A DNA stretch of 64,000 nucleotides, from positions 18,758,049-18,822,048 of the forward strand of contig OX419336.1 in the NCBI GenBank assembly GCA_948470475.1. Reading direction: 5' to 3'. Under the pieces are notes generated by a model. The model had not been told where the DNA came from. It ran no database searches and was given only the letters and a program-made list of their open reading frames with translations. Below, piece by piece: positions 44,801-47,557 of this stretch. Both the position numbers and the translations under genes were made by a program. The stretch is from Galaxea fascicularis. Its lineage: Eukaryota > Cnidaria > Anthozoa > Scleractinia > Euphylliidae. How positions within the stretch are numbered: the first letter of the stretch is position 1; the number at the start of each line of letters is the position of its first letter.

Positions 44801-47384
44801 CCACCAAACCAGGTAGCTTAAGCGAGTGGGTAATTAATTTCGGCCAATGAGGAGTCGCGTGCGGTTATCCATCTGACAAGACTGTCAAATCTGAAATACA
44901 ACACGCGTGCTATTTTCATTACTCCCACAAAACTTGAGTGCTGAGCAAAATTCATTTTTCATTTTTAGCGCAGTGCATCTTCCAACTCCAAAAACAAGTC
45001 CCGTAGTCCTGTACAAATTTCCTGTTGCAAGCCGCCACAAAGCAGCAGCTACTCGCTTCTCTACAAGAATCGCTCGTCTCATATTCGTGTCTCGTCGAAC
45101 TAAATGTGCAGACAAATTGGAACGTTTACCTCGAGATACGGAAATGTTCACGCCAAATGTTGTCGGTGTATTGGTTTAAAACCATGTTCTCAAACCAGAA
45201 TTGTGGCCTTTCTAGAACCCACGCGATTTTCCTTCTCGTGCGGCATATCCTTTTCAGAGAATCACGAAAATAAGCCTCCGTTATTCTTCTCCTGCCTCTA
45301 AGTGCAAGCAATCGAAGCCTTTGCTCAAATCGATTTCTTCGTCGGACACAAACAAAGCGCACGAAAACAGTAATTATCATAAGAAGGACGTACATACAAG
45401 CTTCGTTTGGATCTCCCGCGATATAATTCAAATCTGCACGCGCTGTCTTCTCATATTACCTAAATGAAATAAAATCTTACCCGTGAAAACACGTATCATT
45501 TTTAAGTCGCTTAACGAAGTCTCCAAACAAAACACCTTCAGGAATGTTAAGGGAGACAGCGGCTGTCGTGAAAACACGGCCTGTATGTGGTTATATGGCT
45601 ATGTGGCTATACTGCTACACCGCTACATAGTCATGTGTTACCCACCTTGTTTTGGCTCATGGATTAAGGAATGAGGTAATATCCATTGTGATTGGCATGT
45701 TTATGGCATAGCGAACTGTGCATTACTTTATTAGGCATGTAGCCATGTAGCCGTGTCACCACACATTCTAGATGTGTTTTGGAGTGGCAGCTATTTTTCA
45801 GCATGAGTTCAAAATGTTTTGTGAATAAGTTGTCTCCTTTGTCAGTAAGATATACTGTACATAGTGCCAGCATATAGCCCAAACTGCTTGCATGCAAAAC
45901 AGGCTCCTCACACAACTATAGTGCTGTTGTGCAAATATAAACTGTATGCAAATTCAGACTGAAGAAAATCGCAAGGAACTGCACTGGAAAGTTAATATCC
46001 CATATGCCAATGTGTTACACCATGGTTTTAACATAAAATTCCCAATGCCAATCTCAGAAAAATTTTCTCACCATGCCAGTTGTCATGAATTCAGCGGTAT
46101 TACTCAAGATGTGTTCATGGGCTCCATCTGTCTTATGTTTATTTCAAAATGTTTCAAAAATCAGATGTAGACAAAATATGGACCCCTTTCTGGACCCCCT
46201 TCTGGACTAAGAAAGAAAGGGTGGAAAGGATCGAAAAATAATAACAATATGAAATAAAATAAACAAACAACTAATACTGAATTACCTTCGATTTATCATC
46301 CAACTCGAAAAAGAGTGTTCCACTGTGTATCTTAATTAATTTCCGAGTTGTCATTATCTGCGAGAAACAGCACCTTTTCCGCAACAAAGTCGACTGTACT
46401 GTGTAGTCAAAGGAAGTCCAAGGCTTCCGCCGTTTTTCCGCTGATCCTTCCTAATGATACTGGTCAGTGGCTGATCATAGAGTAGGCCAAGATGGCGGAA
46501 ACAAAATAGTGGAGAGCTACTCAAATTTTGAGGATAATTGATTAAAGGTGAAAGGTCAGAATTAAATGTGCATTGTGCACAGCAAGAGTTTTCAGGCTAG
46601 AATGTGAATCAGAGGCAACCACATGTCCAACAGTGGTATGGAACAAAATGTTTTGTTTTATTATAATTCAGTGATTATTATTGTTATTGTTGTTTTTGTT
46701 AGAATTCTGATATTAACAGAAAAATCAAGGGGTCCAGAAGGAGATCCAGAAAGGGGGTCCACGTTTTGTCTACACCCTCAAAAATCTGTACATAATACAA
46801 TAGAAGTTGGCGTAAATTGCCTCGCGCCACATAAAATTCTTCGATATAACATAAGTTTTCCAGTATGGACCAGAGACGAACAACATATGCCAATAATTCA
46901 ATTTTGGTAATTTATTTTTCCCAACTTTTTGTGGCCCCCCTGTGGTAATATGGCAAAATTCGTACACAAAGATCTTTAATAAGCAAGTTGTTTGAATCTC
47001 TGATCTGAATCAAAAGCACGGTGACAGCATAACTTACGTAGATCTTTGTCCACTTCATATGATGGTGAATTAGATGGTGCTACGCATAATGATCTGAATT
47101 AAAATTAATGAAACACGTTAGGTTAACAAATATTTGTAGGTTTAACCTTGGCTCGGTCTTTCGATAATTAACTGGAAATAAATGCGTAGGTCGTGATCAC
47201 TCGGTAGCGACGAGAAAACGACTCGTTTATTAGGATCATTTTCAGCAGAATATGCATTACTTTGACGATCAGGAGTTCATAATAACTACTGCAATGTCAC
47301 AAAAACATTTTACCTCACTGACAAGTGCCATGGTGCACGAAGATGTTGTAATTTTCTCGCGCATCGACCACACATAGCCGCCAT
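5302..47384 (-). CDS. PTCD3: PTCD3 orthologue: mitochondrial pentatricopeptide-repeat protein (mS39), multi-exon gene
   Basis: PTCD3 is a pentatricopeptide-repeat protein of the mitochondrial small ribosomal subunit, needed for mitochondrial translation. Twenty exons join with matching phases: 47384-47314, 47093-47038, 44262-44229, 42380-42335, 36821-36753, 35590-35495, 35275-35215, 35041-34979, 33063-32951, 31080-30991, 30550-30492, 26850-26763, 21996-21936, 21302-21223, 20510-20462, 20136-20029, 18224-18138, 17774-17670, 15590-15562 and 15233-15133. They give 488 codons without a stop. The N-terminus is rich in Arg with few acidic residues, like a mitochondrial presequence. Recognised family segments include '[13 protein letters not shown]', '[11 protein letters not shown]' and the PPR helices '[15 protein letters not shown]' and '[14 protein letters not shown]'. 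The order follows vertebrate PTCD3 as I remember it. About 200 C-terminal residues are expected; only the exon at 5302-5370 and a weak candidate at 7517-7583 were found. Introns are loaded with transposons. Confidence 0.85.
5858..6047. mobile_element. MITE with pogo/Tc1-like termini and TA flanks
   Basis: The ends are inverted: 'cagtcgaacctgtattaa' on the left and its near-complement on the right. TA dinucleotides flank it at 5856-5857 and 6048-6049. The interior repeats 'ggtcacc' and 'aagcggt' blocks. The termini resemble those of the elements at 43474-43859 and 61383-61984. It has no coding capacity. Confidence 0.7.
7517..7583 (-). CDS. PTCD3: Candidate PTCD3 exon (weak)
   Basis: Between an AG at 7585-7584 and a GTAGGT donor at 7516, the minus strand reads [19 protein letters not shown]. 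This PPR-like helical text has a Trp that could match the 'IW' of the vertebrate C-terminal third. Phase would be 0 to 1. The acceptor is weak and no adjoining exon fixes the phase, so I hold it as a candidate only. Confidence 0.3.
8001..8407. mobile_element. MITE with ~25-bp terminal inverted repeats
   Basis: The left end 'cgctgttacacgttgaaa' is inverted at the right end ('tttcaacgtgtaacagcg'). Secondary inverted segments lie inside ('gttgcaccgtgtaac' against 'gttacacggtgcaac'). I recognise no coding sequence and no clear target-site duplication. Confidence 0.75.
8468..8539. repeat. (TAC)n microsatellite
   Basis: About 24 uninterrupted copies of the trinucleotide ACT/TAC lie in intergenic or intronic DNA between repeats. 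Confidence 0.95.
8659..9436. repeat. 778-bp tandem duplication, unit 1
   Basis: The sequence from 'cataggcacgcaatgcgtgc' at 8661 recurs at 9439, and the match runs without a gap over the whole unit. On the minus strand a 98-codon frame (8890-9186) shares a 51-residue C-terminal part with the frame in unit 2, including '[20 protein letters not shown]'. I do not recognise this protein and cannot say that it is real. Confidence 0.9.
9437..10214. repeat. 778-bp tandem duplication, unit 2
   Basis: This is the second copy of the unit at 8659-9436, ending with the same 'gttgtacaatattaaaa' junction. Its minus-strand frame (9668-9964) keeps the same C-terminal text, while the N-terminal parts differ between the two copies. 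On the plus strand a 134-codon frame (9519-9923) is open only in this copy. It is probably a retroelement or unknown intronic repeat. Confidence 0.9.
11762..12273. mobile_element. hAT-like MITE with 8-bp target-site duplication
   Basis: Terminal inverted repeats 'aggggcacaaaacga' / 'tcgttttgtgcccct' bound the element. The octamer 'gaaccatc' flanks both sides exactly (11754-11761 and 12274-12281). An 8-bp duplication with (C)AGGGG ends is the hallmark of hAT superfamily insertions. The interior holds several 'gccagcca' motifs and a 19-G run (12049-12067). No transposase is present. Confidence 0.85.
12049..12067 (+). repeat. Nineteen-base G homopolymer
   Basis: A run of 19 consecutive G on the plus strand lies inside the hAT-like MITE. 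It is a potential quadruplex former and a likely site of length polymorphism or assembly error. Confidence 0.95.
13185..13310 (-). repeat. tRNA-like repeat family, tail fragment
   Basis: In reverse orientation this carries the tail of the repeat at 50930-51440. Shared blocks are 'gaactgcgga', 'aatgaagactgatcctc', 'cagttgtgaa' and the 'cctgaaaaaa' block. The tRNA-like head is absent. Confidence 0.65.
13591..13643. repeat. (AAT)n microsatellite
   Basis: About 17 perfect ATA/AAT units lie directly upstream of the foldback MITE. Confidence 0.95.
13677..13854. mobile_element. Foldback MITE, 178 bp
   Basis: The element is nearly a perfect palindrome. The left arm starts 'aataggccatttccgagttc' and the right arm ends with its exact complement. 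The arms are about 70-75 bp around a 25-30 bp loop. It has no coding capacity. Confidence 0.9.
14165..14915. mobile_element. Nested inverted-repeat element (one copy inside another)
   Basis: The outer ends 'aagaaacgaggacggcgac' (14169) and 'gtcctcgtttctt' (14890) are inverted. An inner pair, 'aagcaacgcgacgacgacg' (about 14320) and 'cgtcgtcgtctttgctt' (about 14653), has the same design. The left segment is present twice in tandem (about 14185-14310 and 14315-14450), and so is the right segment (about 14450-14680 and 14685-14910). The A-A'-B-B' order is what insertion of one copy into the middle of another would leave. Confidence 0.75.
15133..15233 (-). CDS. PTCD3: PTCD3 exon 20
   Basis: AG acceptor after 'tgtgtttt', donor A|GTAAGT. 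The translation includes [19 protein letters not shown], a PPR-type helix pair. Phase 0 in, 2 out. The next exon, expected to begin with Tyr, was not located. Confidence 0.85.
15562..15590 (-). CDS. PTCD3: PTCD3 exon 19 (29-bp micro-exon)
   Basis: The acceptor 'tttcctcttcag' and donor G|GTAAGT bound only 29 bp, reading FFFRTAMSA in phase. It fits the 'FFxxAMSI' block of the family and restores the frame between exons 18 and 20. Confidence 0.75.
15696..17577. mobile_element. Long-TIR DNA transposon derivative carrying a THAP-domain remnant
   Basis: The ends are inverted ('cagacgaggcaaattgt' left; 'acaacttgcctcgtctg' right). Long imperfect inverted arms (about 15890-16275 against 16975-17355) include the paired 'gccagtaatcggatcc' / 'ggatccgattactggc' blocks. 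The centre holds the THAP-like sequence at 16324-16610. Corals carry ISL2EU/IS4EU-type elements with such THAP proteins, and I suggest that class. No transposase core survives, so this copy cannot move by itself. It sits in PTCD3 intron 18. Confidence 0.75.
16324..16610 (+). pseudogene. THAP-type zinc-finger protein fragment of a DNA transposon
   Basis: The frame from ATG 16324 reads [16 protein letters not shown], then LRFYSPKN, then [10 protein letters not shown]. This is the first half of a THAP C2CH zinc finger: the C-x(2-4)-C pair, the conserved Trp, and the basic DNA-binding region. After about 16500 the domain continues in other frames: VCSNHF supplies the C-x-x-H ligands, then [13 protein letters not shown]. 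At least two frameshifts separate these parts. THAP fingers recruit transposase to element ends; this copy is non-functional. Confidence 0.75.
17670..17774 (-). CDS. PTCD3: PTCD3 exon 18
   Basis: Acceptor 'ccttcag', donor G|GTAAAC. It reads [17 protein letters not shown] then PLKDPED, matching the family's 'SPKDPDD' block. Phase 1 in, 1 out. Confidence 0.88.
18138..18224 (-). CDS. PTCD3: PTCD3 exon 17
   Basis: Acceptor 'gtcttag', donor A|GTGAGT. It reads [19 protein letters not shown], a PPR-like 'P-x-x-x-(S/T)Y' start. Phase 1 in, 1 out. Confidence 0.88.
18821..19832 (+). pseudogene. 5'-truncated L1/Tx1-like LINE tail
   Basis: An upstream frame (about 18835-19080) reads [17 protein letters not shown] and [17 protein letters not shown]. 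After a frameshift, the 161-codon frame at 19071-19556 reads [18 protein letters not shown] then [15 protein letters not shown]. This resembles the C-terminal C-x-x-C...H region after the reverse transcriptase of L1/Tx1-type elements. A (GT)n stretch and 'aataaactg...aaaaaaa' tail close it near 19832. It lies antisense in PTCD3 intron 16. Confidence 0.8.
20029..20136 (-). CDS. PTCD3: PTCD3 exon 16
   Basis: Acceptor 'tttatatag', donor G|GTGAGA. It reads [19 protein letters not shown], then [16 protein letters not shown]: a complete PPR motif (helix A 'TYNTLMK', helix B 'ALGIIRDM'). Phase 1 in, 1 out. Confidence 0.92.
20462..20510 (-). CDS. PTCD3: PTCD3 exon 15
   Basis: Acceptor 'tttttgcag', donor A|GTGAGT. 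It reads [16 protein letters not shown]. Phase 0 in, 1 out, joining exon 14 to exon 16 inside a PPR motif. Confidence 0.88.
21223..21302 (-). CDS. PTCD3: PTCD3 exon 14
   Basis: Acceptor 'gttttgcag', donor G|GTTTGT. It reads [19 protein letters not shown], then AKWNAAK, matching the family's 'YTFNALI' helix. Phase 1 in, 0 out. Confidence 0.9.
21936..21996 (-). CDS. PTCD3: PTCD3 exon 13
   Basis: Acceptor 'actttacag', donor G|GTTAGA. It reads [20 protein letters not shown], a classical PPR helix B. The phase (0 in, 1 out) links exon 12 to exon 14 exactly. Confidence 0.88.
22125..22520 (+). repeat. Tandem tRNA-like repeat units, partial
   Basis: Two head-to-tail pieces of the unit described at 50930-51440 lie here. 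One is a tail ('cacaactgcgaggatcattc') at about 22160. Then comes a decayed tRNA-like head at about 22305-22375 ('gcatcgcactgacatcgtga', 'gggttcaaaccctg') with a second tail to about 22500. The head has lost part of its D-arm, so it is not a functional tRNA. Confidence 0.65.
22905..23742 (+). pseudogene. 5'-truncated CR1/L2-like LINE tail with (TATG)n end
   Basis: The frame from 22912 reads [32 protein letters not shown], then [15 protein letters not shown] and a TAA. The same frame continues with [15 protein letters not shown]. After a frameshift near 23375 it reads [13 protein letters not shown]. These are standard C-terminal blocks of CR1/L2-type reverse transcriptases. The 3' end is 'aataaatgtatgtatg', and that microsatellite tail is interrupted by the Penelope-like element that follows. 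Confidence 0.85.
23785..23852 (-). ncRNA. Type-I hammerhead ribozyme of the Penelope-like element
   Basis: Read on the minus strand: helix I 5' strand CGCT..TTTGC, core CTGATGA, helix II GTGTGGTCG-loop-CGACCATAC (9 bp including one G-T), core GAA, helix III ACA-GAGC-TGT, cleavage triplet GTA, helix I 3' strand GCAAA..AGCG. Helix I has a 5-bp inner and a 4-bp outer part with an internal loop. All invariant core positions are canonical. Predicted cleavage falls between 23798 and 23797. Hammerheads are known in Penelope-like elements, and its place at the element's 3' flank agrees. Confidence 0.85.
24028..25038 (-). pseudogene. Penelope-like C-terminal RT and GIY-YIG-type nuclease frame
   Basis: This is the longest surviving frame of the element (336 codons). 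It starts inside the RT after motif C, with '[20 protein letters not shown]' near its first 80 residues. A Cys-rich CNCRNKPEC segment follows at about residue 230. Then comes '[18 protein letters not shown]', a variant of the GIY-YIG core with the conserved Arg and His. The true protein was continuous with frames upstream (25057-25515 and 25488-25925), which are now out of register. Confidence 0.8.
25057..25515 (-). pseudogene. Penelope-like RT core frame (motif A)
   Basis: The frame encodes '[20 protein letters not shown]', '[12 protein letters not shown]', and motif A with the catalytic Asp in '[13 protein letters not shown]'. It ends where a short insertion breaks the '[14 protein letters not shown]' motif B junction. 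Motif C (YRDDG) survives just downstream in another frame. Confidence 0.8.
25488..25925 (-). pseudogene. Penelope-like N-terminal frame
   Basis: It encodes '[17 protein letters not shown]', then '[20 protein letters not shown]', the conserved 'K-A-D-K-T-x-N' block that precedes the RT palm in this family. It is separated from the next frame by a slip in a run of about ten A residues (minus strand) near 25540-25549. Confidence 0.75.
26763..26850 (-). CDS. PTCD3: PTCD3 exon 12
   Basis: Acceptor 'tttcaacag', donor G|GTACTG. It reads [20 protein letters not shown] then VLGFLK, matching the family block 'ERIFSLM..KN..SYCTMIRGMVK'. Phase 2 in, 0 out. Confidence 0.92.
27968..28437. mobile_element. 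hAT-like MITE with 8-bp target-site duplication
   Basis: Inverted ends 'taggcttttgtacatta' / 'taatgtacaaaagccta' are flanked on both sides by the exact octamer 'agcagatc' (27960-27967 and 28438-28445). The interior repeats 'gcattttag' motifs. No coding sequence is present. It lies in PTCD3 intron 11. Confidence 0.88.
28754..28831. repeat. Short perfect-type palindrome (foldback)
   Basis: Arms of about 35 bp ('caacctcgttcctagggtct' and its complement) surround a very short centre ('cctcgcttgg'). It would form a long hairpin. It is either a minimal foldback MITE or a transposon end pair. Confidence 0.85.
28946..30491. other. PTCD3 intron 11, 5' half: no feature seen
   Basis: This AT-rich intronic DNA lies between the palindrome and exon 11. 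I see no exon, element ends or RNA structure that I can support here. Confidence 0.5.
30492..30550 (-). CDS. PTCD3: PTCD3 exon 11
   Basis: Acceptor 'catgacag', donor G|GTAAAT. It reads [19 protein letters not shown]. It is a low-complexity linker ending in the family's 'TW/EW' block. Phase 0 in, 2 out. Confidence 0.85.
30991..31080 (-). CDS. PTCD3: PTCD3 exon 10
   Basis: Acceptor 'gtttacag', donor G|GTGTGT. It reads an acidic linker, including [20 protein letters not shown]. It corresponds in position to the acidic insert of vertebrate PTCD3. Phase 0 in, 0 out. Confidence 0.87.
31100..32380. other. PTCD3 intron 9, distal part: no feature seen
   Basis: No exon or element boundary was recognised. 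Short open frames here carry no known motif. Confidence 0.5.
32386..32803. mobile_element. Foldback element with internal short tandem repeats
   Basis: The whole 418 bp folds back on itself. It runs from 'gtgtgtcgaaaacgaag' to 'cttcgttttcgacacac', with a tiny loop at about 32625-32640. The left arm contains tandem variants of a 'gaagacccactggtctaaa' unit. The right arm has fewer units, so the arms differ in repeat number. Flanks 'agtatagtc' / 'agtagagtc' could be a decayed target duplication. Confidence 0.85.
32951..33063 (-). CDS. PTCD3: PTCD3 exon 9
   Basis: Acceptor 'tgtcttcag', donor G|GTTTGT. It reads [20 protein letters not shown], corresponding to the family's 'VSLETTNSLLDLL' block. 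Phase 1 in, 0 out. Confidence 0.92.
33120..34975. other. PTCD3 intron 8: no feature seen
   Basis: AT-rich intron. Open frames on the plus strand (for example 33859-34113) have no recognised domain and no splice or codon signal that I trust. Confidence 0.5.
34979..35041 (-). CDS. PTCD3: PTCD3 exon 8
   Basis: Acceptor 'tttttccag', donor G|GTTACT. It reads [20 protein letters not shown]. Phase 1 in, 1 out. The helix matches the family's first PPR-like repeat. Confidence 0.9.
35215..35275 (-). CDS. PTCD3: PTCD3 exon 7
   Basis: Acceptor 'tttcatag', donor T|GTGAGT. It reads [20 protein letters not shown]. Phase 0 in, 1 out. Confidence 0.88.
35495..35590 (-). CDS. PTCD3: PTCD3 exon 6
   Basis: Acceptor 'ttcttcccag', donor T|GTACGT. 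It reads [20 protein letters not shown], then [12 protein letters not shown]. It matches the family's 'LAKKSGENVAKFII..YPKYF' block. Phase 0 in, 0 out. Confidence 0.92.
36538..36560 (+). repeat. (GGGGA)n G-rich tract
   Basis: Four successive GGGGA units and flanking G runs form a potential G-quadruplex on the plus strand within PTCD3 intron 5. Confidence 0.8.
36753..36821 (-). CDS. PTCD3: PTCD3 exon 5
   Basis: Acceptor 'caattccag', donor G|GTTTGT. It reads [20 protein letters not shown]. It corresponds to the 'YVFQDDPYLMP' block of the family. Phase 0 in, 0 out. Confidence 0.9.
37360..42009. mobile_element. Giant inverted repeat (about 1.43-kb arms, 1.3-kb spacer)
   Basis: The left arm 37360-39243 and right arm 40571-42009 are inverted copies with very few differences. 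Outer ends are 'ttaagagcagctg' / 'cagctgctcttaa'; inner ends are 'gcgaattcaaa' / 'tttgaattcgc'. Both arms carry the same 70-codon frame (37845-38057 plus, 41301-41513 minus) differing at one residue. The left arm is interrupted by a 456-bp insertion (38521-38976). The whole structure lies in PTCD3 intron 4. I recognise no transposase, and it could be a foldback element or an inverted duplication. Confidence 0.85.
38521..38976. mobile_element. 456-bp insertion present only in the left arm of the giant inverted repeat
   Basis: In the right arm 'ctattatccttggaattg' is continuous, while in the left arm the same junction is split by this block. It contains its own inverted 'aaataccactcgc' / 'atatcactcgcggtatt'-type sequence. 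This gives a clean empty-site versus filled-site comparison within one locus. Confidence 0.8.
42335..42380 (-). CDS. PTCD3: PTCD3 exon 4
   Basis: Acceptor 'tttatttcag', donor T|GTAAGT. It reads [15 protein letters not shown], nearly the vertebrate 'VAVLQALASTV' block. Phase 2 in, 0 out. Confidence 0.93.
43474..43859. mobile_element. pogo/Tigger-like MITE with TA target duplication
   Basis: Inverted ends 'cagtcgaactttgattatc' / 'gataatcgaggttcaactg' are flanked by TA on both sides (43472-43473, 43860-43861). Internal copies of 'cggataatcgag' occur near both ends. No transposase is present. Confidence 0.85.
43891..44132. mobile_element. hAT-like MITE with 8-bp target-site duplication
   Basis: Inverted ends 'cataggcgtacggg' / 'cccgtacgcctatg' are flanked by identical octamers 'agtgtatg' (43883-43890 and 44133-44140). 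The interior has G-rich and C-rich tracts that pair, giving a strong hairpin. Confidence 0.88.
44229..44262 (-). CDS. PTCD3: PTCD3 exon 3 (34 bp)
   Basis: Acceptor 'ttcctttcag', donor G|GTAAGT. It reads [10 protein letters not shown]. Phase 1 in, 2 out, exactly bridging exons 2 and 4. Confidence 0.85.
44530..45660. repeat. 'tggctac' minisatellite interrupted by a transposon
   Basis: Degenerate repeats of 'tggctac/atggcta' occupy 44530-44663 and resume at 45585-45660. Between them lies the element at 44665-45580, so the array was split by insertion. Confidence 0.75.
44665..45580. mobile_element. About 916-bp non-autonomous DNA element (TIR 'ggccgtgttttcacga')
   Basis: The left end 'ggccgtgttttcacga' is inverted at the right ('tcgtgaaaacacggcc'). 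Short 'ctgt' repeats flank it. Several open frames (for example 44907-45179 plus, 45126-45431 minus) have no recognised domain. It splits the minisatellite in PTCD3 intron 2. Confidence 0.75.
46166..46774. mobile_element. About 609-bp element with 'tgtagacaaaa' ends and an exon-like insert
   Basis: The left 'tgtagacaaaa...ggaccc' and right '...gggtcc..ttttgtctaca' are inverted over about 40 bp. Inside, the minus strand has a splice-ready block at 46286-46357 (AG acceptor, G|GTAATT donor) encoding [20 protein letters not shown]. It is preceded by non-coding sequence with an ATGGCGGAA-like stretch. It cannot be a PTCD3 exon, because the frame hits a stop. Confidence 0.6.
47038..47093 (-). CDS. 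PTCD3: PTCD3 exon 2
   Basis: Acceptor 'taattcag', donor C|GTAAGT. It reads [18 protein letters not shown]. Phase 2 in, 1 out. Confidence 0.85.
47314..47384 (-). CDS. PTCD3: PTCD3 exon 1 (start codon, mitochondrial presequence)
   Basis: The ATG at 47384-47382 lies in 'caagatggcggc'. It reads [20 protein letters not shown], with five basic and no acidic residues, as expected for import into mitochondria. Donor G|GTAAAA. The phase (2 out) joins exon 2. Confidence 0.85.
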
Positions 47385-47502
47385 CTTGAATTAACGGAGA
47401 CTGCGACTGCGATCAATACCGCTGCCTCATTACCAGCCTTTCTCCTTTGGCAGTCCTTTGGCAGCAATAGCCTGTCAGTTGCCGGCAGCTGGGCACGGGA
47501 CT
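47385..47502. promoter_or_regulatory. Putative bidirectional promoter between PTCD3 and CUTC
   Basis: Only 118 bp separate the two divergent start codons. There is no TATA box. A tandem pair of the 11-mer 'tcctttggcag' lies at 47443-47464. A YY1-type 'AAGATGGCGGC' motif covers the PTCD3 start codon (minus strand, about 47378-47388). Both 5' UTRs must be very short or lie within this space, unless upstream non-coding exons exist. Shared regulation is inferred from spacing. Confidence 0.65.
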
Positions 47503-47557
47503 ATGATGGAGGTTTGCGTGGATTCTGTAGAATCTGCCTTAAATGCCGAAAAAGGTG
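47503..47557 (+). CDS. CUTC: CUTC exon 1
   Basis: Two consecutive ATG codons, then EVCVDSVESALNAEKG; donor G|GTAAGT. The second ATG matches the usual family start context. Phase 1 out. Confidence 0.93.

Noticed and set aside
46286..46357. Splice-bounded minus-strand exon as part of PTCD3
   Set aside because: In the phase required between exons 2 and 3 it reads into a TAA, while exon 2 joins exon 3 directly in frame. It also lies inside an inverted-end element.
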